DNA of 19,546 bases from Candidatus Uhrbacteria bacterium RIFOXYB12_FULL_58_10. GTDB lineage: Bacteria; Patescibacteriota; Patescibacteriia; UBA9934; GWF2-40-263. Positions within the stretch are counted from its first letter, which is position 1. Every line of letters starts with the position of its first letter. Location: assembly GCA_943357275.1 (NCBI GenBank), contig CALRGL010000009.1, forward strand, positions 1 to 19,546, given 5' to 3'. Positions 11,967-18,670 of this stretch are shown here, in pieces. The position numbers were made by a program, and so were the translations under genes. The notes under the pieces were generated by a model. That model saw nothing but the letters and a program-made list of their open reading frames with translations. It ran no database searches and was not told the origin of the DNA.

Positions 11967-13340
11967 TGTCAACGAGAAATGAATTTTTCCTAATCCAAGA
12001 GAAATGATTATTTCCTAATTTAGTTTGGTACAAGTGTTAAGACAGGTCGACGAGAAGAGGGTTTGAATGCGTTGTGTGTTGTTTGTTTTAGGATTGGTTT
12101 GACTTCGCACTGTTTGTCCCGAACTGAGAAAGAAACTGTCTCGTTCGAATACTCACGAACAGTCACTTCGTCTTTTGGTCGCATAGCAAGTCCTCTGGTT
12201 GGTAGGAGTTGTTACCACTGGTTTTTATAGGAAACAGTAAAGTCATTCATGACCCTACGTTTGTTCATACGACAGAGCGTTTGAGGAAGTTCACGAAGTT
12301 CTCTTTGAGAGAGACTTCGGTGGAAGTCAGCTTTCTGTTTTGGTTCGATACTGTATTTCTTTTTAAACTGAGAGATGAATGTCTTTTCCAAAAAGACATT
12401 CGCCTCTTGAAGTGAAGAGATGTTTCGAAGTCTGAGTTCTTTCACAAGTCGGTCTTGGAGAGTCTTAAAAAGTCGTTCGACACGTCCTTTTGCTTGAGGA
12501 CTCAGAGCAAAGATGAGTTCGACACCCAAGGTAGCAAACGCTCTTTGTAGTTGTGTTTTAAGGTCTGGATTCTCTTGAGCAACCTTCTGTGTCATTTTGT
12601 ACGTCGAGAACCTGTCGAGGTAAACAGCCTTTGGAAGGCCATGAAAGCCTGCATACTGTGTCCAAAAGCCCATGACAGGCAAGGTTCCTTCGTCTTTCAC
12701 AAACTGAGCCCACAAGATTTCTCCTGTAGCGTCGTCGACGGAAGCTAGAAGACAAACCTCAAGTGGTAGTCCGTCTTCACCAAGCAAACGTTCCTCAAAC
12801 CACCGGTGATATGAACCGTCGAATTGAACAAGTTCTCCTCTGTGATGTTTGCGTTCACGCCACTGACGATGAACAACTACTTTTCCTCCTTTACGCTTCA
12901 GACGTGGAATCCACATCTCTTCTTCCACCATCATCGTCCGAATGGTTGTTCTATGACGGTTAATTCCATGGACTTCAAAAAGCTTTTCTGAAGCCATTGC
13001 TGGCGTGAAGTCGTAGTAATGTTTCGACAACAAATCTACGATCTCGTTTCGTTCCTGCTGTGAAACTTTACGAGGACTCACTTGTCCACGATTGCCATGA
13101 ACAAGTCCAGAAGCCCCACCGTGCTTGTATGACTCAAGCCAATATCTGATACATCTATCTGTGACGTCCAATCGCTTGGCTGCTTCTTGTTGAGTAAAAC
13201 GACCACCAAGAATTGCTTGAACAATCTCTAATTTCTTCACTTCTTTAACAGACATGGGAATGATTTTCACACCTCAGCATCCTAGCTGAAGCGGAAAAAT
13301 TCATTTCTCCCGATTAGGAAAATATCACGTCTCTTTTACA
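11967..13340 (-). mobile_element. IS1202/ISNCY-like insertion sequence, 1374 bp, complete
   Basis: Both ends start TGT and are imperfect inverted repeats of about 48 bp: left 11967-12015, right 13293-13340 (read on the minus strand). Each end contains two spaced copies of a GAGAAATGA...TTTCCTAAT unit (about 23 bp apart), probably transposase-binding sites. A 14-bp target duplication flanks the element exactly. The single transposase reads from right to left. Ends and duplication are intact, suggesting a recent insertion, but the transposase has one stop codon. It sits between the 124-aa and 417-aa genes. Confidence 0.92.
12020..13270 (-). pseudogene. DDE transposase of the IS, interrupted by one in-frame TAA
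   Basis: From ATG 13270 the frame runs 352 codons to TAA at 12212-12214, then stays open in the same frame for 63 more codons (QLLPTRGLAMRPKDEVTVRE... to TAA 12020-12022). The stop stands where ...YKNQW would continue, most simply a Tyr codon TAT/TAC changed to TAA; the full protein would be about 416 aa. Domains: N-terminal helix-turn-helix (about 20-60; TQQEAAKRLDVTDRCIRYWL), then an RNase H-like DDE core with Asp in VQFDGSYHRWFE, Asp in VYLDRFSTYK and Glu in KGRVERLFKTLQDRL, as in the ISNCY/IS1202 group. All three catalytic residues precede the stop, so the truncated form could keep some activity; the lost part looks like a small C-terminal beta domain. Readthrough or sequencing error are alternatives. 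Confidence 0.9.
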
Positions 13341-13354
13341 TCCGATTTTTCTTT
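13341..13354. repeat. Target-site duplication, right copy
   Basis: TCCGATTTTTCTTT, exact match to 11953-11966 and directly outside the right ACA end of the IS. Confidence 0.9.
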
Positions 13355-13396
13355 AGACAAAGAAAAAACCGTGACTTTTCAGGCGAAAAGAAACGG

Positions 13397-14650
13397 TTAA
13401 AGAGGTTTGCAAACAGCCTTCAAATGAGCAACAAATTGCTTGAGATCAAGCGGAACAGTTTTGAGATCTTCAATGCAACTTCGCAGATGTAAGACAGCAT
13501 CCTCGACTGTGTCGGGTCGCTTGAACCCCTCATGAATCAACGATCCAGTCACAGGTTCTGGATGCGTAAGACGGTCGAGAATCTGTTCCTGTTCACTATG
13601 CATCACTGTTACCTGATGTTGTGTAAGCGACTGTTTCTCGTGAAGACAATGACTGGCTGTAGCAAGCATTTCTTCGATTCGCCAATGCTCTTCAAACAAA
13701 CACATGGAACGATAGGTGATCTCGAGCTGGGTTTTCGCAAGATCAGCCGACGCTCCATTTCGCATGCTCGCGGACTCGACCAGTAGCTTTGATGCTTCCT
13801 CAAGTTCGCGAGCCACATGTGTAAACCGACGTGTGAACGGTCGTGCACACAACGTTTTGAGCGTCTGTGCATACGACGTCATTCGCTCAGCAAGCTTGCG
13901 CATCTCTGGTGCGGATCGACTCCCGGGCTCAAAAATCTTCTTGGTCAATAGAGCACTTTGTGCTGCACGACGAATCGCGAAACATTCTGACCGAAGCTGA
14001 TCAAGATAGTGCTGTACCACTACCGCCCGCCAATCCATCCTGCGACCAATGCCTCGAACAGCCTGCGTACGCTTTTGCAAACCACGCTCAACAGATCCAC
14101 ACAAAAGAGGAATGCGTCCTGAATTACGTCGACCTGTTTTATCTTCGATCGAACCAGCCTGAGCTGTACGATCGCGTGCCAAAACCTTTCCTTTGTTTCG
14201 ATCTTTCAAATGTCGCGCCGCGCGTTCATCTGCTCGTGCCACAAACTTGGCTTCTTCGTCAGGTCCAACCTGATCGATCGTCCACGACTGTCGCATCATC
14301 CAGTCCGCATCGGTTTCCCAAGACCTTAACTCAGGAATCTCTCTTGTTCGATAACGCGGATCAATGCGACCAAATGCGCGTGAGGCATCAAACAACGAAT
14401 TAAAGACGACAAAGATCTGTTGCTCGACCACATCAGGATCCAATCCTGACTCGCGTGTCAGTTCCAAGTTCCGAGAAAGAATCTGACCAGCACGCAAACC
14501 CTCCACATCCTTCTCAACCAGGAACAAACAACTAGGAACCAGGACAATCACAGAAAGCGTAATCGTTCGATGCTCCTGCTTTGCCTGACACACAACAAGT
14601 GTCTGTGTGGCATACGTCGGATTTTTGAGATCCGGAAAAACTCTACTCAT
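13397..14650 (-). CDS. Unknown 417-aa soluble protein
   Basis: ATG at 14650 is preceded by GAGGAGGTGAAC, a strong Shine-Dalgarno site at normal spacing. The N-terminal ~65 residues contain a hydrophobic, beta-like stretch (TITLSVIVLVPSCLFLVEKD) that is too polar around it for a clear signal peptide. The rest is Arg/Glu/Leu-rich and largely helical, with a basic middle (KDRNKGKVLARDRTAQ..., about 150-200) and helical C-terminal half (REYEEA-type heptads, LEEASKLLVES, FEEHWRIEEMLATA). No known domain was recognised. Monocistronic: own promoter (14689-14717). The stop at 13397 is 43 bp from the IS duplication, so the insertion did not disrupt it; no clear terminator remains, and it may have lain on the far side of the insertion. 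Confidence 0.8.
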   Translation of the reverse strand: MSRVFPDLKNPTYATQTLVVCQAKQEHRTITLSVIVLVPSCLFLVEKDVEGLRAGQILSRNLELTRESGLDPDVVEQQIFVVFNSLFDASRAFGRIDPRYRTREIPELRSWETDADWMMRQSWTIDQVGPDEEAKFVARADERAARHLKDRNKGKVLARDRTAQAGSIEDKTGRRNSGRIPLLCGSVERGLQKRTQAVRGIGRRMDWRAVVVQHYLDQLRSECFAIRRAAQSALLTKKIFEPGSRSAPEMRKLAERMTSYAQTLKTLCARPFTRRFTHVARELEEASKLLVESASMRNGASADLAKTQLEITYRSMCLFEEHWRIEEMLATASHCLHEKQSLTQHQVTVMHSEQEQILDRLTHPEPVTGSLIHEGFKRPDTVEDAVLHLRSCIEDLKTVPLDLKQFVAHLKAVCKPL

Positions 14651-14688
14651 CGTTCACCTCCTCGTGAAACTGTATTGAACGAAGCGTG

Positions 14689-14734
14689 AGAATACAAAAA
14701 AACACACGTTTGGTCAAGCCATACAGTGTGTTTT
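14689..14734 (-). promoter_or_regulatory. Combined smpB terminator and promoter of the 417-aa gene
   Basis: Minus strand: AAAACACAC (14726-14734) pairs with GTGTGTTTT (14699-14707), with a T-run at 14695-14702 in this strand; this is a terminator that begins in the smpB stop codon. Within it lie TTGACC (14712-14717, in the loop) and, 17 nt on, TATTCT (14689-14694). The -35 box thus lies in the terminator loop, the same design as at 16402-16437. Confidence 0.8.
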
Positions 14735-15185
14735 AAGATCGACCATTTTTCATGATTGTTCTTAATTGTCGATCGACATCTCTCTTTTTGATCGTTTCCC
14801 GTTTTTCAAACTGTTTCTTTCCTTTTGCAATCGCAAATTCCAGTTTCAAGATGTTATGTTTCACATACAAACTCACCGGAATCAGTGTCAGTCCTTCTGT
14901 TTTCTTCTTTTCTTGAAGCCGTTTCAATTGTCGCTTATGCACTAAAACCTTTCGATCTCGATCTGGAACATAGGTTTCCTGCACACCCGCTGGTCCATAA
15001 GGCGACACAAACATCTTCTTCAACCACAATTCTCCACGTCGAATATCCAAAAAAGCTCCCTTAAACTGGACGTGCCCAGCCTTCATCGACTTCACCTCAG
15101 CCCCAGTCAAAACCAAACCACCCTCGAAGGATTCGAGGAGGTCATAGTCAAACTTGGCTCGTTTGTTAAAGGCAACCTCAGACAT
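14733..15185 (-). CDS. smpB: SsrA-binding protein SmpB
   Basis: 150 aa from ATG 15185 (MSEVAFNKRAKFDYDL), the usual family start; the frame is open further upstream but that part is unlike SmpB and overlaps infC. Conserved landmarks: N-K-x-A-x-x-D-Y, GLVLTGAEVKSMKAG, GELWLKKMFVSPY, RDRKVLVHKRQLKRL, GLTLIPVSLYVKHNILKLEFAIAKGKKQFEKRE (given only as a region), and the basic tail KKRDVDRQLRTIMK that enters the ribosome A site. It binds the tRNA-like end of tmRNA (10691-11084), encoded 3.6 kb away. Divergent from infC. No Shine-Dalgarno site; an extended -10 (TGGTATGCT, about 15196-15204) predicts a very short leader. Confidence 0.95.
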   Translation of the reverse strand: MSEVAFNKRAKFDYDLLESFEGGLVLTGAEVKSMKAGHVQFKGAFLDIRRGELWLKKMFVSPYGPAGVQETYVPDRDRKVLVHKRQLKRLQEKKKTEGLTLIPVSLYVKHNILKLEFAIAKGKKQFEKRETIKKRDVDRQLRTIMKNGRS

Positions 15186-15209
15186 ACACACAGAAGCATA
15201 CCAGAACGC

Positions 15210-15238
15210 TTGATCTTTTCCAGTTCTTTCGCTAGAGT
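15210..15238 (+). promoter_or_regulatory. Promoter of infC
   Basis: TTGATC (15210-15215), 17-nt spacer, TAGAGT (15233-15238). Predicted start near 15245, only about 8 nt before the infC ATG, which leaves no room for the long L20- or IF3-responsive leader of many other bacteria. It overlaps the divergent smpB start region. Confidence 0.75.
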
Positions 15239-15252
15239 ATGAGCAAATTCCT

Positions 15253-15807
15253 ATGCGAATCCACAGACATCGGCAAAACCGACCCAAGCTCAATTTAACC
15301 AAGTACAAAGCAAACGAACGAATTCATGCAGAAATCGTTCGTGTTATTGATGAAGAAGGAAAAGCCCTTGGTGAAATGCCCATTCAAGAAGCCTTAGACA
15401 TCGCTCTTGGAAAAGAATTGGATTTAGTCGAAGTCTCCCCTCTTGCGAATCCTCCTGTGTGTAAAATCTTGGATTACGGACAATTCAAGTACCAAAAGGA
15501 AAAAGAAGCCAAGAAGCAAAAAACTCAGCAAAAAGAGGTGGACATGAAAGTTGTCCGACTTTCCATCCGTATTGGAGAACACGATAAAGACGTCCGGTTG
15601 AAACAAGCGATTAAATTCTTGGAACGTGGGGATAAAGTCAAAGTTGAACTTCCGCTCCGGGGACGTGAAAAAGCACACAAAGACCTCGCAGAACAAGTTA
15701 TTAATACGTTTATTACCGGTGTCCAAGCTGGAATTGCCATCAAGATCGAACAACCTACCAAGTTCTTGGGAGGTCGCTATTCCGCAATCTTTGTAAAAGC
15801 TGGATAA
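15253..15807 (+). CDS. infC: Translation initiation factor IF-3
   Basis: 184 aa. The N-terminal domain (YKANERIHAEIVRVIDEEGKALGEMPIQEAL, residues about 18-50) and linker KEKEAKKQKTQQKEVDMKVVRLSIRIGEHD lead to the C-terminal domain (KVELPLRGREKAHKDLAEQ). IF-3 binds the 30S subunit and checks start-codon pairing. A short basic extension (RIHRHRQNRPKLN) precedes the domain. ATG 15253 has no Shine-Dalgarno site and a very short leader. E. coli infC starts with AUU for autoregulation; this one uses ATG. Followed by rpmI and rplT, the usual order, but with a separate promoter between. Confidence 0.95.
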   Translation: MRIHRHRQNRPKLNLTKYKANERIHAEIVRVIDEEGKALGEMPIQEALDIALGKELDLVEVSPLANPPVCKILDYGQFKYQKEKEAKKQKTQQKEVDMKVVRLSIRIGEHDKDVRLKQAIKFLERGDKVKVELPLRGREKAHKDLAEQVINTFITGVQAGIAIKIEQPTKFLGGRYSAIFVKAG

Positions 15808-15809
15808 AC

Positions 15810-15838
15810 TTGACACTCTTAAAGGAAATCGTTACACT
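15810..15838 (+). promoter_or_regulatory. Promoter of rpmI-rplT
   Basis: TTGACA (15810-15815), 17-nt spacer, TACACT (15833-15838), three bases after the infC stop. Predicted start near 15845, about 8 nt before the rpmI ATG. Confidence 0.8.
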
Positions 15839-15852
15839 CCCGACGGAATTAT

Positions 15853-16047
15853 ATGAAACAAAAAACTCACAAGGCCTTGAAAAAGCGAGTGAAAGTCACT
15901 GGCGCAGGCAAAGTTCTTAAACGAACAGCTGGCCAAGACCACTTCAATTCACGAGAACCTGGAAAAGTGACACGCAATAAACGCCGTGACAAGACTTTCA
16001 ACCACACACTCGTCAAGACCGTTAAAAACCTCATCCAAGAAGGATAA
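15853..16047 (+). CDS. rpmI: 50S ribosomal protein L35 (bL35)
   Basis: 64 aa, family-typical length. Begins MKQKTHKALKKRVKVTGAGK with the conserved basic start, then KVLKRTAGQDHFN and a basic middle (NKRRDKTFNH). Very short leader. Three nt before rplT, so co-transcribed and probably coupled. Confidence 0.95.
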   Translation: MKQKTHKALKKRVKVTGAGKVLKRTAGQDHFNSREPGKVTRNKRRDKTFNHTLVKTVKNLIQEG

Positions 16048-16050
16048 TCT

Positions 16051-16395
16051 ATGCCACGAGTAAAACGCGGTGTACAGCACGTCAAACGACGCAAAAGTTT
16101 GCTCGAAAAGACGAAAGGAATGATGTGGGGTCGCAAGTCCAAAATCAAACTTGCTCGCCCAGCCTTTTTGAAAGCCGGTGTGAACGCCTTCCGCGATCGC
16201 CGAAACAAAAAGCGAATCTTCCGACGTCTTTGGCAAGTCAAGATCAATGCAGCTGTTCGTCCAGAAGGACTCAGTTACAGCAAGTTCATGGATGGCCTCA
16301 AAAAAGCCAACATTGGACTCGACCGAAAGGTTCTTGCATCTCTTGCAGAGCATTACCCAGCTGTGTTCCAACAAATCATCAAAAAGATCAAATAA
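16051..16395 (+). CDS. rplT: 50S ribosomal protein L20 (bL20)
   Basis: 114 aa. Starts MPRVKRGVQHVKRRKSLLEK and keeps KGMMWGRKSK, FRDRRNKKRIFRRLW, and GLSYSKFMDGLKKANIGLDRKVLASLA, the last two in the globular domain. Binds 23S rRNA early in 50S assembly. In some bacteria L20 represses its own operon through a leader; there is no space for such a leader here. The terminator hairpin at 16402-16424 ends the unit. Confidence 0.95.
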   Translation: MPRVKRGVQHVKRRKSLLEKTKGMMWGRKSKIKLARPAFLKAGVNAFRDRRNKKRIFRRLWQVKINAAVRPEGLSYSKFMDGLKKANIGLDRKVLASLAEHYPAVFQQIIKKIK

Positions 16396-16401
16396 ACAGG
16401 G

Positions 16402-16437
16402 ATCAGCATTGACAAAATGCTGATTTTGTATTATTCT
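16402..16437 (+). promoter_or_regulatory. Overlapping rplT terminator and promoter of the 346-aa gene
   Basis: ATCAGCATT (16402-16410) pairs with AATGCTGAT (16416-16424), then TTTTGT: a 9-bp terminator hairpin. TTGACA (16409-16414) lies across its loop and, 17 nt on, TATTCT (16432-16437). The spacer holds a perfect palindrome ACAAAAT-GCTG-ATTTTGT (16412-16429), the same arms as at 17569-17586. Confidence 0.85.
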
Positions 16438-16469
16438 GTGGAGTCATTGATTACAACCACAGGAGAACA

Positions 16470-17510
16470 ATGATGTTTGCCATTTGCAAAGGACGACTCC
16501 TTGGTGAGGAAACCGCCAACCTGACGGTCAACGAACCTCTGATCATCACGGTCTTTTCACAGGAACCAAAACTTCCTGGATCCAGACTGGCCATGGAAGA
16601 AGTCCAAGACGACATTCTAAGAGATCTGAATGATCCCTCGGGGGAACATCCAGACGAACACAAGTTGCTTGGTCGCATGGAGATCACGTTTGATGAGAGT
16701 ATTCTCAGGAGACGTACGTTCACAACGGAATTCAGATGGCCGACTGGTTTCAAAAATACCGGAACCAGACGGATGAATCTGATTCAAATTTCGCCTTCTG
16801 GCCGTGAAATCTGCAACTCGATCTATTTCGATGTAACGCTTACAAACGAACTCGACAGTCAACTAGAGCAAATGCTCAAACGACAACGACTCCGAAATGT
16901 AGGCCTTGCATCTGTGGCTTTTCTCGCAGTCGTCCTGCTGTTTTGTTCACTGACCTATCTATTCGGACGTGAAAGCGTTCGTCGAGAAAAAATCGAAGAA
17001 GCTATTGCCCAGAGCGGAGAGAAAATCTGTGCAAAGTGCCCTGTGATTTTGACAGCTGGAAATAGCAACCCATCTGACACAAAAGCACTGAACGTTTGTC
17101 CTCCTGCACCTGTTCAAGAATGCCCGCCAAGTGCAGCATGTGACTGTCCAAAACTTCCGGCACCAGTTGTCTGTCCGAGTGTTCCTGCTCCCGCACCTTG
17201 CCCGGACGTTCCACCTCCGGTTGCATGTCCTCCCACTGCACCTCCCACCGTTTGTCCGCTTCCTGTCGTATGCGAGACGTGTCAAACCTGTGAAGTCTGT
17301 GCAAAGTGTGAGGAGTGTTCAGAACCACTCGTTTACAATGAATGTGAGTATATCCCTGAGTGCGAAGAGCCATTCGTCTACAACGAATGCGATACAGTGA
17401 TGGCGTCAAACTGTCCCGAAGAACCTATGGCAATCAATCCAAAGAAGATGCCACCCCTGCCTCCCGTAGAGAAATTCGTCCCTTCCCCTGAGATGACGTA
17501 CTACCACTAA
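16470..17510 (+). CDS. Single-pass membrane protein with Cys/Pro-rich outer domain
   Basis: 346 aa from 16470; the second ATG at 16473 has better spacing (7 nt) from AGGAG (16461-16465) and may be the true start. No signal peptide. An N-terminal beta-rich domain (about 1-125) resembles that of the next gene: both have G-x-x-x...AN...EP-hydrophobic strands and a T-x-F...GF...G...I...S-x-x-G pattern. One membrane helix (about 144-165; VGLASVAFLAVVLLFCSL) precedes a short charged helix and a region (about 190-300) of repeated C-P and P-A-P units with ~25 cysteines, then two copies of a P-F/L-V-Y-N-E-C unit (near 289 and 303) and a Pro-rich tail ending MTYYH. Likely N-in, C-out. The outer Cys could be disulfide cross-linked or bind metal. 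No family recognised. Confidence 0.8.
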   Translation: MMFAICKGRLLGEETANLTVNEPLIITVFSQEPKLPGSRLAMEEVQDDILRDLNDPSGEHPDEHKLLGRMEITFDESILRRRTFTTEFRWPTGFKNTGTRRMNLIQISPSGREICNSIYFDVTLTNELDSQLEQMLKRQRLRNVGLASVAFLAVVLLFCSLTYLFGRESVRREKIEEAIAQSGEKICAKCPVILTAGNSNPSDTKALNVCPPAPVQECPPSAACDCPKLPAPVVCPSVPAPAPCPDVPPPVACPPTAPPTVCPLPVVCETCQTCEVCAKCEECSEPLVYNECEYIPECEEPFVYNECDTVMASNCPEEPMAINPKKMPPLPPVEKFVPSPEMTYYH

Positions 17511-17519
17511 CCCCCTCAA

Positions 17520-17564
17520 AACGGTGATTTTCCTAAGAACTTTTAGGAAATCACCGTCTTTTTT
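17520..17564 (+). terminator. Terminator of the 346-aa gene
   Basis: ACGGTGATTTTCCTAA pairs with TTAGGAAATCACCGT (one bulged T) around a GAACTT loop, then CTTTTTT. It ends two bases before the -35 box of the next promoter, so the two surface-protein genes are separate units. Confidence 0.92.
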
Positions 17565-17565
17565 A

Positions 17566-17594
17566 TTGACAAAATCACCATTTTGTGGTATTTT
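17566..17594 (+). promoter_or_regulatory. Promoter of the 299-aa gene, with spacer palindrome
   Basis: TTGACA (17566-17571), 17-nt spacer, TATTTT (17589-17594). The spacer carries ACAAAAT-CACC-ATTTTGT (17569-17586), a perfect 7-bp inverted repeat with the arms seen at 16412-16429. Predicted start near 17601, leader ~40 nt with an AAGGAG ribosome site. Confidence 0.85.
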
Positions 17595-17641
17595 CTCCAG
17601 TCCATCTTTGTCAGATTTCACCCTCTTCCAAGGAGCAAACG

Positions 17642-18541
17642 ATGGCTGTTCAGTTTGTTGTGAACGGAAACGTCACTCTTCAGGCGAATGCTGTCCAAGG
17701 AGAACCATTCGTCGTTATCTGTCGTGTCAGGGATCTCGACGTCAATGACGGCGATACGTTCATGATCGACGTCCCAAATGGAATCAACTTCGACGACGGA
17801 GATACGTTCGAAATTCCCGACGGATCTTTTGGGAACGGTGATTTCGACATCACGTTCGAATCCACGGACGGCTTCACAACCGCTGGTCAACATGTGATCA
17901 GGATACTGAAGCAGTCGTCCGCCGGTGGTGTAGCCACCAACGAAGGGACGTTGACGGTCAACGTCAGTGCGACGGTTCCCAATCAACAGAATCGAAACAC
18001 GACCCAGACCCCACTCGTTCCCCACGTAGATCCTGCAAACACGGTCATCCCGAACCTGCCCAACGTGCCGGCCGGAACGTTCTACTTCGCCCCGGTGATC
18101 ACGGTTCATGCCCCAACGTCAGCCGTACCACCGACTCCGACGTTGGCACCTCCAGCGACAGTTCCTCCGCCCGTGGTACCACCTGTACCTCTGAGGCAAC
18201 CAGGGCGTTTCGAGGGTGCGGGACTCATTTTCTGGCCTCTGTGCATCTTCCTACTTGGTCTCATGCTTTTCCTCGTCTTCGTCCTTTGGCCCACCGACTC
18301 GGCAGTCTCGCAAGGACGAGATACGGAAGCAGCAATTCAACGCAATGCGGCGGCAGCAAGCGCAGCAGCGGCAAGGGCAGCAGCAAGCGCTCCCGCTTCC
18401 CAACCTGGAATGGTGAACATCTATATCGGGCAAAATCCTGTTGCCTTCGCCTCCTCTTCCCCTGTTCGAATGTGTCGACATAACCTCCCAAATCCCCCTG
18501 CTGGATCCGGGATCACTTACTACAACGCTCCTTGTCCTTAA
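17642..18541 (+). CDS. Single-pass membrane protein with Ig-like N-domain and Pro/Ala-rich linkers
   Basis: 299 aa. ATG 17642 follows AAGGAG by 6 nt; upstream in-frame codons lie in the leader. No signal peptide. Residues 1-112 look like a beta-sandwich (VTLQANAVQGEPFVVICRV, GDTFMIDVPNG, DITFESTDGFTTAGQHVIRI, EGTLTVNVS) related to the N-domain of the 346-aa neighbour. A Pro-rich linker (113-190) leads to a membrane helix (193-216), an Ala-rich probable helix (about 230-252) and a short tail ending ITYYNAPCP. As in the neighbour, topology is probably N-in, C-out by the positive-inside rule, though the N-domain looks like an extracellular fold, so the reverse is possible. Partner or substrate unknown. 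Confidence 0.8.
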   Translation: MAVQFVVNGNVTLQANAVQGEPFVVICRVRDLDVNDGDTFMIDVPNGINFDDGDTFEIPDGSFGNGDFDITFESTDGFTTAGQHVIRILKQSSAGGVATNEGTLTVNVSATVPNQQNRNTTQTPLVPHVDPANTVIPNLPNVPAGTFYFAPVITVHAPTSAVPPTPTLAPPATVPPPVVPPVPLRQPGRFEGAGLIFWPLCIFLLGLMLFLVFVLWPTDSAVSQGRDTEAAIQRNAAAASAAAARAAASAPASQPGMVNIYIGQNPVAFASSSPVRMCRHNLPNPPAGSGITYYNAPCP

Positions 18542-18544
18542 CTT

Positions 18545-18587
18545 GCGGCAGTCGATCCTCTGCGGATGATCGACTCGCCGCTTTTTT
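18545..18587 (+). terminator. Terminator of the 299-aa gene
   Basis: GCGGC/GCCGC and AGTCGATC/GATCGACT stems stacked around a CTCTGCGGAT loop, followed by TTTTTT. Four nt after the stop codon. Confidence 0.92.
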
Positions 18588-18633
18588 ATTTCATTGAGAA
18601 TATAGGCGGAAACCTTGCCTACCAGCAGACAGA

Positions 18634-18650
18634 CTAGGCCCGCCCGTACG
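18634..18650 (+). repeat. Dispersed repeat, second copy of CTAGGCCCGCCCGTACG
   Basis: 17 nt identical to 2325-2341, where it is part of a large palindrome. Here it abuts the promoter of the pseudouridine synthase gene. The flanking TATAGGCGG at 18601 may be a decayed opposite arm. Confidence 0.7.
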
Positions 18651-18652
18651 TA

Positions 18653-18661
18653 TGCTATACT
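18653..18661 (+). promoter_or_regulatory. Extended -10 promoter, nearly leaderless
   Basis: TGC-TATACT with no clear -35 (the upstream DNA is the dispersed repeat). The predicted start near 18668 is about 3 nt before the ATG at 18671. Confidence 0.6.
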
Positions 18662-18670
18662 AACAACAAT

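Noticed and set aside
12212..13270. Stop-codon reassignment as explanation for the transposase stop
   Set aside because: The codon is TAA; the known CPR reassignment is UGA to glycine, and TGA and TAA both end genes normally in this window.
15424..15816. Minus-strand ORF opposite infC
   Set aside because: Shadow of infC; no promoter or ribosome site, and IF-3 conservation is clear on the plus strand.
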